In this document: one piece after another, positions 33,801-45,956 of the stretch | How the letters are laid out: every line of letters begins with the position of its first letter | Position numbering within the stretch: position 1 is the first letter of the stretch | Assembly (NCBI RefSeq): GCF_910596095.1 | Contig: NC_056550.1 | Coordinates: 27,395,001 to 27,459,000, forward strand | Length of the DNA stretch: 64,000 nt | Reading direction: 5' to 3' | Source of the DNA: Thunnus maccoyii | Lineage: Eukaryota > Chordata > Actinopteri > Scombriformes > Scombridae | Position numbers and translations under genes: made by a program | The notes under the pieces: generated by a model | What the model saw: the letters and a program-made list of their open reading frames with translations, nothing else | The model's database searches: none | What the model was told of the DNA's origin: nothing

Positions 33801-35096
33801 TCTCTCTCTGCGGAGACGGGGAGGGACTCTCTGAGCTGCTGGCAGCAAGAACAAGAAACCGTCAGACCTGACTCTTCTTCCGTTTGAACCTTTTCTGCTC
33901 TTATTAAACTTTCATTTTCTCACCTGTCTTTGTTCTTGTTTTTCTTTTTCTTCTTCCGACTGCGTTTCTTTGGAGGTGAATCTGAGTCGTCTGAATCTTC
34001 CACCAACCTGTGAGTCAGAAACAGAAACGACGCTGAGATGAAGCCGATATATTAAACTGTTGCTTGACTGTCACATCAGTAATGAAAACATGATGGAAAG
34101 CTTTGTTTTAGCTCCTGTATTTAAAGTAAGGCAGGTTTGAAATCGCAAACTACAAACACAAACCAAGAAACTTCTGGTGTTTGCCACAAAATGATCAGAA
34201 TAAACATATATTTATAATTTAAAGTCAATAGACTCTGTTACTTTACAAGGTTTCACGTTTCTTCTACTCACGTATATTTCTGCTGCTGCTGCCTCTCTCT
34301 CTCCAAACGTTCCTGCTCTCTCTTCTCCTTCTCTTTCTCCTTGCGGTCGGCGTGGAACGACGATCCGTCTACGTAGTCGTTGGAGATTCCGAAAGCAGCG
34401 CGAAGACGGTCGTTCTTCTGCTGGTTGGCCGCCGCCAGAGCGTGAGTTTCTGTCACCCTGAGAGGAAAACCAGAACCAGTTTTAATATCTGGCTACAATG
34501 ACCTTTTAATTTAATTTAACTGCTTTCATGGAAACGTAAGGTCACGTCTGTTTTGCGTTGTATTTACGTCGGTCTCTCGGTGGTGGCGGGAGCCGGCTCC
34601 TCCTTCTCCTGCAGCATCATGCGGAAACTGTTCACCTTCTCCTCGATCTCCTCTGCAGAATACCTGACCGTCCAACACAGAGAAGACAGTTCAACACCGT
34701 ACAGAAGTTACTACGACAACCTCGCCGCCGTCCCTCACTAGCAAGCTGCTGTAAGTCAGTAAACAAGTTCATCTCTAGATTTCAGACGGTGCGTTACTGT
34801 TTGCAGCCTGATATTAGGTAAATGTTGGTGGTTGATTTCTACTCTTACCCCTGCTCTTCCATCATGTCCTGCAGCTCAGCACACTTGACCTCCAGCTGCC
34901 TCTTCCGTTGGTGCTCCAGGATCTCGGCGTTGGGCTGCCTGTTGAGCTGACTCTCCAGCCTCTCGCGGTCCTTCTCGTCCCGCTCGCCGCCCCGCTCGTC
35001 CCGCGGCCGTTTGACCCGCAGGCTCGACAGGTTGCGCTGCACGTAGCCATTGGTGCCGCTGCCCCGCGGAGTCGTCAGGCCAATCCCATTGTACAT
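24861..35096 (-). CDS. srrm2: Serine/arginine repetitive matrix protein 2 (SRm300), about 1354 aa
   Basis: Spliceosome-associated SR-repeat scaffold of nuclear speckles. Coding exons: 34849-35096, 34568-34663, 34272-34457, 33924-34007, 33770-33838, 33645-33677, 33344-33454, 31941-32079, 29665-31853, 27515-28189, 27262-27333, 26027-26134 and 24861-24915. All join in phase for 4065 nt. The N-terminus MYNGIGLTTPRGSGTNGYVQ is diagnostic. Next come the cwf21 domain (about residues 50-105, ending MMEEQGYSAEEIEEKV), VTETH-LAAAN and RAAFGISNDYVDGSSF, as in human SRRM2. Lys-rich blocks, hundreds of RS/RE-type residues and two long poly-Ser tracts follow. The end carries the conserved DSLRDSRSLSYSPPR and a short RS tail ending SSSSRRRK. 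At about 1354 aa it is half the length of human SRRM2 (about 2750 aa); the loss is in the RS-repeat middle. The ATG follows an acceptor, so exon 1 is untranslated. Confidence 0.93.
25398..25717. repeat. TGCAACTAACGATT-type foldback MITE in the last srrm2 intron
   Basis: Has ttagtttcattatcaattca, tctataaaatgtcacataat, gtgaaaaatgcctgtttt and the closing aatcgactaatcgtt. Full length but worn. Another partial copy lies at about 26355-26545 in the next intron. Confidence 0.65.
28428..28680. repeat. TGCAACTAACGATT-type foldback MITE (inverted) in srrm2
   Basis: agagctgaaacaagtactcg through gattgataatgaaaacgac reads as the complement of the other copies. It sits in srrm2 intron 10 (28190-29664 as counted including the untranslated exon), directly left of a separate TIR transposon. 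Confidence 0.6.
28705..29272. mobile_element. TIR DNA transposon (about 570 bp) in an srrm2 intron
   Basis: An exact 26-bp inverted repeat, tgcattcacaccaaat...ggtgc at 28709-28734 and its complement at 29243-29268, extends to 30 bp with one mismatch. The interior is GC-richer than its surroundings and has no transposase. No target duplication is obvious. The right edge abuts half of another MITE (29274-29435), which it or an earlier event truncated. Harbinger-like is one possibility; the family is not established. Confidence 0.85.
29274..29435. repeat. Right half of a TGCAACTAACGATT-type MITE
   Basis: Begins inside the element (cttaaatgtcttgttttgtc) and ends actgatcgttgcagctct. The missing left half ends at the TIR transposon boundary. 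Confidence 0.6.
31198..31335 (-). repeat. srrm2: 69-bp tandem duplication inside the srrm2 coding repeat
   Basis: Two adjacent 69-bp copies (31198-31266, 31267-31335) with one or two base differences each encode 23 residues of the EKGRRSRSREMERGRRSRSR type, followed by a partial third copy. The array shows how the RS region grows in frame. Confidence 0.9.
32212..32563. repeat. TGCAACTAACGATT-type foldback MITE in an srrm2 intron
   Basis: Left end aaggctgcaactaaccgtta and right end actaattgttgcagctctt are inverted copies of each other. It is near full length, with the usual interior including a cacatttaagaagttgg block. Confidence 0.8.
32648..32803. repeat. Inverted repeat around CTAACGTTAG in an srrm2 intron
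   Basis: tggatccacatggcgagccg at 32648, continuing through ctaacgttagct, is mirrored at 32767-32803 with two small differences. Loop of about 85 bp. To the right, about 32990-33054, lies tatcggccgatgacgtgc and gtgcatccctat, a typical fish hAT terminal pattern, so the whole may be one decayed transposon. Confidence 0.65.
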
Positions 35097-35100
35097 GGCT

Positions 35101-36818
35101 CTGACGAGATAGAACAGAGATGCGATCGGTTATTGAACTGTGGTGGAAGAACAGCTGGTGTTAGTTTACAGATCAATCGTGGAATCAATCCTCTCTGATT
35201 TATTACTGTGAGAGTTTAACAGACAGGAATGAAGTGGACAACGAGGCGCTGAGTTAAATCATTGAGGAGCAGCAGCTTTCTTTCGTTGTTTGATGATTTT
35301 AGCTGGTCAGTCACGCACACACACTCTCTCTTCATGAAATTTCAAATTATCCTCTCTGGTCAAACATACGGGCTTCCAGAAAGTTTTAATTTTAACCAGT
35401 GTGCAAGTCACGCTCTTAATCCTAACACTCCTGAATCAACAGCCCAAAGTATGTAGCTAAAGAACAACTGGTTACTAAAGATGGAATAACAATACAACAC
35501 GTTACATTGCACACCTGTGAACGCATCACATCTAACATGGTATGTTACATTAATGCAATTATTTGTATTCTTTGTATTATTACTTACACATTAAATACAC
35601 TGTTTATACTGTAAACATTTGCGGATCCCCAGTCAATATTTAGTATGTTATTATTTAAACTTAACAACTTTCTTCACATAGAATACATTTTTACTTATTC
35701 GTTATTGGAAATTATTTATCTACATATTTCTACCAGCTGTTTTTTTGTGGTAGCTCTACTTTTCTTACTTTGCATAGATTCTTGTTTTTTTCTCTTAACT
35801 TCTATTTTTTGATTGTTATGCATCAAAACACTGAGACAAATTCTTTCTACGTGCAAACTTAGTAATAAATCTGATTCTGAAACAAACCATCAGCATGTGA
35901 CTGTATGATCATTTTATTCTTAGTCTCTTGACATATTTTAAATGGTACAACTACTATTTTTGAGCTGTTCCAGGTGGTTTTACTGACTATTTAGACATAC
36001 TGTGACTACTTGTTGTCAATGTCATTATTTGTAGTTTTAATGTTATAGATTGTTTGTTTTTATTCCCTTTTGCCTTGGATTTCATTACACTATTGTTTAG
36101 CATTATGTTCACTTGTGTGGACCCCAAAACGAGTAGTTGTTACTTTAGTAGTAGCTAATGCGATCCAAATAAATAACAGCAAAGGCTCCTGCAAACTACC
36201 AGCTAACCATTTTTAAGTACTATACTAAAATGGCTGACTTAAAACGAAACTAATAGTGGATCAAGATCATTGTCCTGATTGTATTTCTGGCTCTAAATTG
36301 TATGAAGGCGGTTGACTGAACAGCAGAAACATCTTCCAGCTTCATCAAACCGCTGTAACATCAACACAGACAGACAGTTTTAAGTTGAACACAGTTTCAG
36401 CTCGAGTGAGGACCCGGTTACTCGACCTAACACAGTTGCTGGACGGTCCAATAAACTTTAAATGGATAAATATGTCTCATGTCAGATCTTACCACGCATT
36501 CTTATTCATTTGTTGACATTTATTACACCACAAATTGCGGTTTTTCGCGCTTTAACACGTGCGCAGAACAGGCCTGTTGCTGCGTGTTTGTACGCAAGAT
36601 TTATGATGACTAAGGCAAAGACAAACAACCGAATAAAGCATCAGGACTTAATATATGAGACTAACAGGACCGCGGACTGAAACGCGCTGCTATAATATTT
36701 AGTTTAGTTTTAAAACGCGGTGGATTTATACATTTCTGAAGGCCTAACCACACTTAGGCGTAACGAACAATCCCTGCCCCTGCTAGCTTGCTAGTTAGCT
36801 AACGCATTTCTTACGTAC
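35101..36818 (-). other. srrm2: First (5' UTR) intron of srrm2
   Basis: AT-rich, no gene. A decayed LINE 3' tail is likely near 36115-36180 (tgtggaccccaaaacgagta followed by agctaatgcgatccaaataa), a pattern seen at the ends of fish L2-like elements. Confidence 0.45.
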
Positions 36819-36960
36819 CAGTGTTTTCCCCGGGAACGGGGAGAAAACGGCGTCAGAAGTCTTTGACGACGGAGAGTTTCCTGCTTTCTATCAGACGCCG
36901 AAACTGACTGACTTTATAATAACTGCTTCTCTTAAAACGCTGAAAAAACAAAGATATACG
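36819..36960 (-). other. srrm2: Probable untranslated first exon and promoter of srrm2
   Basis: On the minus strand AAAACACTG is followed by the donor GTACGTAAG, which pairs with the CAG acceptor just before the srrm2 ATG exon. The upstream DNA is CpG-richer. The right-hand limit is uncertain. Confidence 0.5.
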
Positions 36961-37024
36961 GCTAGTTAGCGATCAGCTAGCTGGTCTTGTCTCCAACCAA
37001 AGGAAGAACGAGATGAAAACCAAG

Positions 37025-37032
37025 TGACGTCA
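37025..37032. promoter_or_regulatory. Consensus CRE (TGACGTCA)
   Basis: A perfect palindromic CREB/ATF site about 70-200 bp upstream of the inferred srrm2 first exon, followed by tacgtgcg. Position fits a promoter-proximal element; function is inferred. Confidence 0.5.
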
Positions 37033-37132
37033 TACGTGCGAGACGCAAGTCGAAAGCGCGATGTGTTCAAGTGCCAGAGGAAAAATGAAACTCGAATGAA
37101 AAAATTCAAATAAAATCAGATTTTTGGTAGTG

Positions 37133-37930
37133 CAAGTAGTGGAAGAAGTATTCGAATCCTTTACTTTAGTAAAAGTACAAATATAACAACGTAAAAATAC
37201 TAAAAGTAAATGTCCTGCATGAAGAATCCTACTACAGTAAAAGTACATAAACATTATGAGCATGATGTAGTTAAAGTATTGCAGTAAAAGTACATAAGTA
37301 TTATGAGCTTGATGTAGTTAAAGTATTGCAATAAAAGTAGTGGTTTGGTCCCTCTGACTGATATATTATTATATATGACATCATTAGATTATTAATAGTG
37401 AAGCATCAGTGTTAGAGCAGCATGTTACTGTTGTAGCTGCTGGAGGTGGAGCTAGTTTACACTACTTTATATACAGTTAGCTAGTTTAGTCCAGTGGTTC
37501 CCAACCTAGGGGTCGGGCCCCTCCAAAGGGTCAGCAGATAAATCTGAGGGGTGGTGAGATGATTAATGGGAGAGGAAAGAAGAAAAAACAAAGTTCTGAT
37601 ACACAAATCTGTTTTCAGTTTTTGGACTTTTTCTCTAATCTTTGATTGTGAAATGTGACCCCGACTACACACTGCTTTTTGTAAGACGTCAAAAGCCAAA
37701 AAGGTTGGAAACCACTGGTTTCATCTTTAACAATGTGTTGTATTTTAAAAGCTTGTTATATTATCCATTGTGTCAAATCTTCATCTGAAAAGTAACTAAA
37801 GCTGTCAAATAAATGTAGTGGAGTAGAAAGTACAATATTTCCCTCTGAAATGTAGAAAGTAGCATCACATGGAAATACTCAAGTAAAGTACAAATACCTC
37901 AAAACTGTGCTTAAGTACATACTTGTACTA
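37133..37930 (+). mobile_element. Composite hAT-like MITE, copy B
   Basis: Same left end, 47-bp repeat (one degenerate and one good copy) and nested element as copy A. The nested part has lost roughly 110 bp internally (it jumps near 37648 from tttgatt to gtgaaatgtgacc), and the right terminal repeat has been lost or replaced. Confidence 0.75.
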
Positions 37931-38989
37931 CTGTCACTCTGCCTCACAAAAGCAAACAGTTTTCTATATAAAATTTCTATGCAGAATCTAATCATTAGAA
38001 CACAAAATTACACCCAAAAACCCAAAGATAAATAACATAAATGACAAAGAAATGTAAGGTATCCTTAGAAATGAGAGGTTGGAACTAGGTCCATTTTTGT
38101 TTGGAAAATTACTTCAATGATTAATTGGTTATTGTTTCAACTCTAATTGGATCCTGTAGCACTGTGATTTTCCAGTCACACCTTATGTTGGTGAAGACTG
38201 TCTCCTTGTGGCACAACAGAGAACTGTAAGTCCAGACAAGAGCTCCATGAGAAGGTGATAGTAAAGCGTTCTAGCTTCCAGTTTATAAAGCTGCACATAT
38301 ATGCCAGAAAATAAGCCCAGACTTTAGGTAGAAGCATTATGATCTATTTTTTTAAATTACAACACTGTAACGTACACAATAAATTTATAGACAAAGAGAA
38401 ATACCAATTCTTCTACAGTTAACATAGAAAGTACACAGGAAGTACATGACAATCTGCAACTAAAATATTACTGATGTTTTTTACATTATTAATTTTATAT
38501 TCAATATTGCTGTAATATCTAAGACTATTAAAAAATGAAAACCATTGACCATTTTGTTTTTTGAATATATCAGTAAAATAACATTGTCTTACCTCAGGAT
38601 CATGTTGTGCTCAAAATAAAACAAAACATGGAAAATATTCAGGTTTATAACAGTGACAAGTGTCTATGTTGATAAGTTTTATAAATCAATCCAAAATATT
38701 ATCAAGAAAATACATTAATCCACAAGAATCACGCTTGGAGCACTATTTTAAATCTTTCACGTTGTCTATTTAGGGTGTCTGATACGTTGTTTTTCTAAGC
38801 TTTTGTTTCAGTTGTACTGAAAAGTATTGAAAAGAAAACTTTTTGCCCCCTCATGTATCTTAATGGAGTGGACAAAATATTAGGCATTCCAGTACATCAC
38901 CACAATCCACAAAAACTGAAGATGTTTAAGTTTTGCAAAAGTAGAATTTATTGCAAAGCTGTTGTATTGGATTGCGTTAGATTGAAGTG
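37931..38989. other. Intergenic DNA between srrm2 and arl6ip1
   Basis: AT-rich; I see no gene, repeat array or regulatory motif that I can support. Confidence 0.5.
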
Positions 38990-39378
38990 CTCAGTGAGTG
39001 TACAAGGCTTCAACTGACCAATTTAGTCAAATCAAGTGGATATATTCCAAAGTTACAGCCCTTTTAATACAAATTTCCCTCTTTTTGTTACAATACTTCC
39101 ACTGTGGCTCAACAGGGAAACACAAAGAAGGAAATATGAACTAAAAAGACCTTCATATTAGCTTCAGATAAACTTTTAAATACATTTTTTTGCACAGAAG
39201 GAGGACTGTAGATTTTGTCCCCCATCACTTCCATTGTAAGTTCATTATGAAGGGATCTTCTAATGGTCAGTATGAACAGGAGGAATGATTACAGCAAGAA
39301 AAACATGTGTCACTGCTCATTTGGGCTCCTGACTGTTGTTTTAAAACACACTTGAAACATCGTGAACCTGTCCTTTAA
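38990..39378. repeat. Foldback MITE, copy 2 (left-truncated)
   Basis: Matches the right two thirds of the element at 8660-9232: tcaaatcaagtggatat, cttcatattagcttcagat, the ccatcacttccattgtaag block, tctaatggtcagtatgaac and the end cctgtcctttaa. From 39380 to 39700 the DNA is A/T-rich with nothing recognised. Confidence 0.75.
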
Positions 39379-39741
39379 ATAAACCAGTCTTCTTTTTTTA
39401 AAAATGCTTTATTGAACAATACATTTAAAAACAACAAGGCAAATCAACCACGGTATTAAGAACCTGGGCATGCAAGAAACAAAAGGAAAAACCAAAACCA
39501 TACAATAAAACTACTGAAAATTTGAAAATAAATTAAAATATATAAATTGTAAATAATACAACAAATAATACAATAAATAAAGTTTAAAAAGATAAATTAA
39601 CATAAATCGGTCTTCAGTTTAAATCAAAAGTTAGTACATTCAGGGTCTATTAATTTGTAAAATTGTACACATTTCAGCAGTTATTTGTAGATAAACTAGT
39701 CTTTGCAGCGCGAGCAGAACTTATAACAAAACGACAACAAA

Positions 39742-39760
39742 ACTACATTTCCCAGAATGC
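39742..39760 (+). promoter_or_regulatory. ZNF143/SIX5-type motif in the arl6ip1 promoter
   Basis: ACTACATTTCCCAGAATGC matches the well-known ACTACAATTCCCAGCATGC-type promoter element at 17 of 19 positions. It lies 182 bp upstream of the arl6ip1 ATG, where such motifs usually sit, and is followed by a CRE-like gtgacgcaa. Confidence 0.65.
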
Positions 39761-39941
39761 TGCTGGCTGGTTGTGACGCAATTTTTTGAGATAAAAACAT
39801 CCTGCCAAAGTTCGACCGTTAGTGACGCTGAAGCCAGTCGAGCAGGAGGCGTGTGTGCTGCTGCTCTGCGGGCTCGTTTCCTCACCGAAAAACTGCAACG
39901 AAACTCACAATAGAAACCTAACCGACGCTGGTTTAGTTACG

Positions 39942-42900
39942 ATGGCTGACGGCGACAACAAAAGCGCAAATATGCTAGTGAGTATTAACCTAACCCTGTT
40001 TTATTATTACCAGCGAATTTAAAGGACATTGCTGCGGGTCTAACGTTAGCGTAGACTGCTAATCTGGCGTGTTCACGCAGTCGAGGGGGGCCTCTACTTG
40101 TTGGTTATATTATTTAATGATACATCCGTCAGAATGATCGGTTGTGACGGTGACCGTTGCTACCGTTAGCTAGCTCCCCAGCTAGCTAGCTAGTTAGCTG
40201 GTTTAATACGCCTTCACCAGCACGACGCTGAAGTTGGCTTCTGATTCGTAGTTAAGTGGAAAATAACGTTAAATAACGATATTAACGGCTGATTCTCTGT
40301 TTTTGCAACACCTTTGGAAAATATTAGAAATCGTAGCAAACGCCTTAACGCTGTTTAATTTCACTTTCAGATTTGTGAAACCTTTTTATTTTGTGTTTGA
40401 AAACTGAAAAAGGGCGATTTCACTGAATACTCTACATAGACCTGTCGAATCTGGATTTTCAAATCCCCGTGTTTTAATAGGTCTCTGGAGTCTCCTTGTT
40501 AATCTAGTTCAGATTTGACAAATCTAAGTATAGTGGTTTTAAAAATCTGGATCTGTTTTAACGTGATCTGGATGCGTAAAAAAACGCGGTGAAATCGCTC
40601 CTTTTTCTGTAGTCACAAGCAAAATAATCTGAAATAGGGTTTAAACAACGTTAAGGCTTTTTCTACGATGTCTAACACTCTTTCCGAAGTGTAAATGGTG
40701 CTAAAACGGAGAATCAGCCGCTAAATATCATTATTCATGCTTCCCCTTAACGTTCCCCTTAAAGACGAATCGGAAGCTAACTTCCGCGTCGTCGCTTCCC
40801 CCTGTAACCTTGCTAGCAGGCTGCTAACGGTTTCAACTGTCGTACCTGAGCTTGAAAAGCAGAAATCGAGCTATAATGACATTTCCCCTCGACGTAACCT
40901 GATGCTATACTATCATTTTCTTTTCTCTTGCATGAAGGCACATGCTGTGTGTTCGTACGAATAATGGAAAATGCAGATATCGTTGTCTTGCTTATCGCTA
41001 AAGGCACACACCCTAGAACAAGACCCGAGACTTCAGCAGATCGTTACTCCTAATTTCGGTCTGCGTTGCAACACACTAAACATTAGCGGAAATTTTCCAC
41101 AAAGATCTGTGACCCGACAAACCCCGCATAAGTCGATATCTGGCCGAACAAACAGACTTGTCACGAACCGGTTGATAGATTTTTAAATCAAGATCATTCA
41201 AGAAACGCCTTATTGGGGCTGCAGCTAAAGTGTTTTCAGTATCGATTAATCTGCCTTCTTATGTCTTGATTAATCGATTAATTGACTGAACAAAACCCAA
41301 AGATATTCAACCTGCTATTGTTAAAAAACAAGGCAGCAAATCCTCACAATTAAGCAGCTGAAACAGGGAAATATTAGAGCTTTTTTTGCCTTGAATAGTA
41401 ACTTAAACAGTTAATCAAGTAATTATCAAAATGGGTTATTTTCCTGTCTACAGGGTAATAGTTTCCACTTTACTTTAAATGATAGATAATGTATGTTTGC
41501 CACAACTTAAGCAGATATTAAGTTCCCAATTATTTTGAAGGTGATTACAGTATGGAGTTAATGAAGGTTATCTAGAACGGCTGCATGTCCCAGGAGGAGC
41601 GCTCGTCCTTGATTTCAGAAGAGACATCCATGTGCTTCATTCCATGAAGCTGCTGCAGCACAGACATAGTTCACCATCACATTAAACTGATATTTGTATA
41701 GATTTGAAGTGAAGTAACAGACAGGTCAGTAAGGTGGTTGTATAATCTTGTGCGCAGGCTCAGGAAACGGCCCAGCTGGAGGAGCAGCTGCAGGGCTGGG
41801 GTGAGGTGATCCTGGCCGGGGACCGCGTGCTGCGCTGGGAGAAGCCCTGGTTCCCTGGAGCCCTGATGGCCGCCACCACCCTGATCTTCTTGTGAGTCCA
41901 TTTTACCGTGTGCTGAGTCAGAGTTACACACACACACACACACAGAGCTGGGCACATATTTGGCATAGCGCACATTTCATCCCTTTAAGCAATGTTACAA
42001 AGACAAGAAGCTGCTATAAAGTGGTTCAAAATAGTCCACAGGTTGGATGGAATTAGTTTTAAAAGACCCAGATTGAAGGTTTTGTTAAGCTTCTCTGTGT
42101 TTTTTGGAAACACTAAGCCTGAAGAAGGAAACAATGTGGATTAAAACAGATTAGATTTTGTTCAATGAGCTTAGGTTGCAACATTCTTTGGTGTGTCGGA
42201 GTATTTCTTGAATAACAGGTGAATAATCCAACAGGAACATAAAGAGCACTAACAGGCTGTTTCTGTTTGGTTACTGAATGTCTTTTTGTTAACATACTGC
42301 ATTCCTACTTAATCTAACGCGCACACTCTCTTTATCTCCGATCTACTGTCAGTGTTTTTAATATCACATTTCCAGCGTGCATGTGAATGAACGACAGACT
42401 TTCTCTCAATTCATGCGTGAATAATTCAAAACGCTCCTTGTTTCCAGTGTGAGCACGTTTTTAGTGAAACAGGTTTTCTAACCGTCTGCTTCGTCTTCCT
42501 CCAGGATGATTTACTACTTGGACCCATCAGTGCTGACCGGACTCTCCTGCACCGTCATGCTGCTCTGCCTGGCCGACTACCTGGTGCCCACCCTCGCACC
42601 CAGAGTCTTCGGCTCCAATAAGTGGTGAGAGCCCGGAGACGCGAAAGTGCCATTAAATAGCTTTTTCCATCACACCATAAAGTCATATTTATTCCCTGCC
42701 AGTAAAAATAAGTTCTTGTTTTGGCTCTTAAAGGGGTTTTTCCATGTTTTGTGTGAGTTTCTGCTTAGTTGTAGAGTTTGATAGTGTCCCAGTCAGCCCA
42801 CTGTGTTTGTTTTTATTCACTGTATTCTGGCAAAGCTTGATGAGATAAATCAGTGACATTCTTCACTCAGACGTCAACGTGAACCTTTCCAACACCTGCT

Positions 42901-45900
42901 CAGACAAATATATCACCTACTGAGATGTCATTGTTCTACACTTCTCACCAACATTGGTCTAGAAATACACTTTACAAGCTTCAGTTAGACTTATTGTTTT
43001 TGAGAGATCATGTTGATGAGTTATTGGTCTGGATCTCAGGAGGAAGGATCAATCAAATCTCAGTGGACAAAATCTACCAAGAACAAGATCTTGTGCTTTC
43101 TTTACAGGCCAGAGAAATAACTGATGAACACTGACAGTTAGACCAACATACAAAGTCCCTTTTAGAGGAAACGGCACATGATACTTTTCCACTTGTTTCA
43201 CACATTCTCTGCATGACATAAAAACGCAGACTGGAAAACAACTTGAACCAATTATAAAGAGAGAATATAGAAGCAAACGTCATGGAGTGAAGCTGGAGTT
43301 CGTTAGTCAGTGTTAGTGATTATTAAGGCTGCAATTAATGATTTTTATTATCAGTTCATCTTGAATCAAATCAAAACTTAATTGTGCACCTTTGTTGCAT
43401 AAAAGTAGAAATTCAGCTCGCAGCGTGATGATCAACATCACGTCATTTGCATCATTATGCGTTTCTAAAAAAGAAATGAATAAATTGAAGAAGTAAAGTC
43501 ATTGATTACTGGCCTCTGTAGCGTCTGCCTGAAGGAGGGAACTGAAAGTGATGATTCATGGGATGAGTCCTCGTCGTTGAACTGCTTCGTCATGGTGTTA
43601 GTAGTGTCAGTCATAGTGGAAAGATGTCACGTGTTGTTTCCTGACGTTGCACTGCCGAGTTGGACTATTCTGGAGAGTTTGGCCTTGGTTTTGACCGTCA
43701 GGTATTCAAACCAGGACACAATGTTGAATGTAAGAACGCACTCCGAGGGACTGATACTCTGTTTAGTTCCCAAAGTTTGTGCAACAGAAAGAGTCTTTCT
43801 GCCCGTTATTTTTTATCTTTTTGTCTGTGAAATGTGAGAAAATAGTGAAGAACGCCTGTTGTCAAAGGAGACGTCTTCATTTGTCTTTTGTTTGACCAAC
43901 AATCATAAACCCAAAGAACATCAGATTATCATCATCTTTGACATTGAAGAAGCTGAAACCAGTAAACATTTGGCACTTTTGCTTATAAAATGACTCAATT
44001 ATCAGAATATTTGCTGATTCATTTCTTTTTGTTGATGCATTAACGGACCAATCGTTGTTTGGAGATTGTTGTGCTGCTCTTTGGCTAAAGAGACATTTCA
44101 GTATGACTCTGTTGGAATCGAGGAGTCTTCTGGTCATTGCAGAAGCGTCTTTTTGCTGTTCCTGATATGACAGAGTGGAATCTGAAACGGCTCCTATAGT
44201 GAGTCCAGCTTCTTCATGGAGCTTTGACATTACACAGCGCTCAGCAGACAGCCCCTTGACTCAGCTCTGTGCATTTGATGATGAGAACCAGACACCCAGG
44301 ACAGGATAGAGTAACAGGCTGCAGTTGGCACAGCGTGTTGGACGTCTGTCCTCCAGCGGACGCCTTCAGCCTCTCAATATATATAACCCTGCATCAGCAG
44401 AGCATGACTCGCAGCCTTTTTGCACTGCTGCACATTCCACAGGCAGCAGGTACGCTCGGCCCGCTCAGTAAAACGAGTGTATCATTTAGATAAATAGTCA
44501 TGAAGAGTTTTCACGGTGTCTCTACACGTTGCGTTCAACGGTGTCCTGGAAGGCTGAAAGCAGCAGCAGCGTGCTGACAGGGTTTAGTTATGGAGGAAAT
44601 GAGCTGGGGGGATGGGCACCGACTCACACTGCAGCGTTTTGAAAGGCAGTTTTATATTTTTAGACTGAGGCCAGGAAAGTGTAGCTATTGATCTGTAGAG
44701 TGTGATTTATTCTTCATGGTGATACCGCGGCTGCTGCTTACTCACGGCGCCTGCAGCAGAGTCAGATTAAAGCAGCAGGTTTAACGGGGCTCACGGGCCC
44801 CGTCTGGCTCCCTGACAACAAGGACTGAAATAGGGAATGATGGCTAAGCAGAAAAGGAAGGACGCTCCTCGCAGCTGCCTCTCTTCCCTCCAACAGTCAC
44901 CACTGACACTGTGTTTGATCCTTTTTAGTCTTACAGCACGTTAACGTTCAACCACATTCAACCACATTCAACCACAGCCTCACCAGCTCTTCATCCGGGC
45001 TTCCGTAGAGGCAGCGGCTTTCCACTGTCACTGAGGATGTGGAATAATTATGGCAACTAACAATAATCTTCACTGTGGATTCATCTGCTGACTTTTTCAA
45101 TTAGCTTTGTCTATAAAATGTCAGAAAAAGTTTTCTGTCAATCAATGAATCAACTAATGGTTGCAGCTCTACTAACAAATCTATAATATGTCAGAAAAAA
45201 ACCCCAAAAAATCAGTTTACTATAATAGACGAAGAAAAACATTTCTTCACATCAGATGTGCTTAAAAATTACATAAACGATTAATCTGTTATTAACATAG
45301 TTAATTTATTGCCAAGCTGCTTATCAAATGAACATCTTCTCAGCTGTGATGGAGATAATACAGAGTCACACAGTGAAGGAATCTGCTGATCTTTCTTTGT
45401 CTTTATTTGGTGAAGATATTGAAGCAGCAGCAGCTTCAGTCGTCATGAATGAAGGAACGTTTATATATCTGACACTTTTTTTTTTTTCTCTCGGGTATAA
45501 AAGAGCAACTAACAAGTGTTGATGTGACAAACCACACTCTGCTTATCTGCTTCCTCTCTGTGATGTTTTAAGTGTTGAATAATTGTCAACAGCAACATGC
45601 TTTTTGGCCTTTTGCCTCCACTGAACGTCTGCCAGGAATCTTGCGCTTCCTTGTTTGAGTTGTTTAATCGACCTCTTCGTCTCGTCTGCAGGACCACCGA
45701 GCAGCAGCAGCGTTTCCACGAGATCTGCGGTAACCTGGTGAAGACTCAGCGTCGCGTGGTGGGCTGGTGGAAGCGTCTCTGCGCCCTCAAAGAAGAGAAA
45801 CCAAAAATGGTAAAAAAATCTAAATGTTAAATCTGACTGATTCCGTCAGTAACAGCTGGACGTTACTACTGTACACATGAAGCTGCAGAGACTTCCTGTC

Positions 45901-45918
45901 TGTTTTATTACAGTGGAG

Positions 45919-45956
<38 letters not shown>

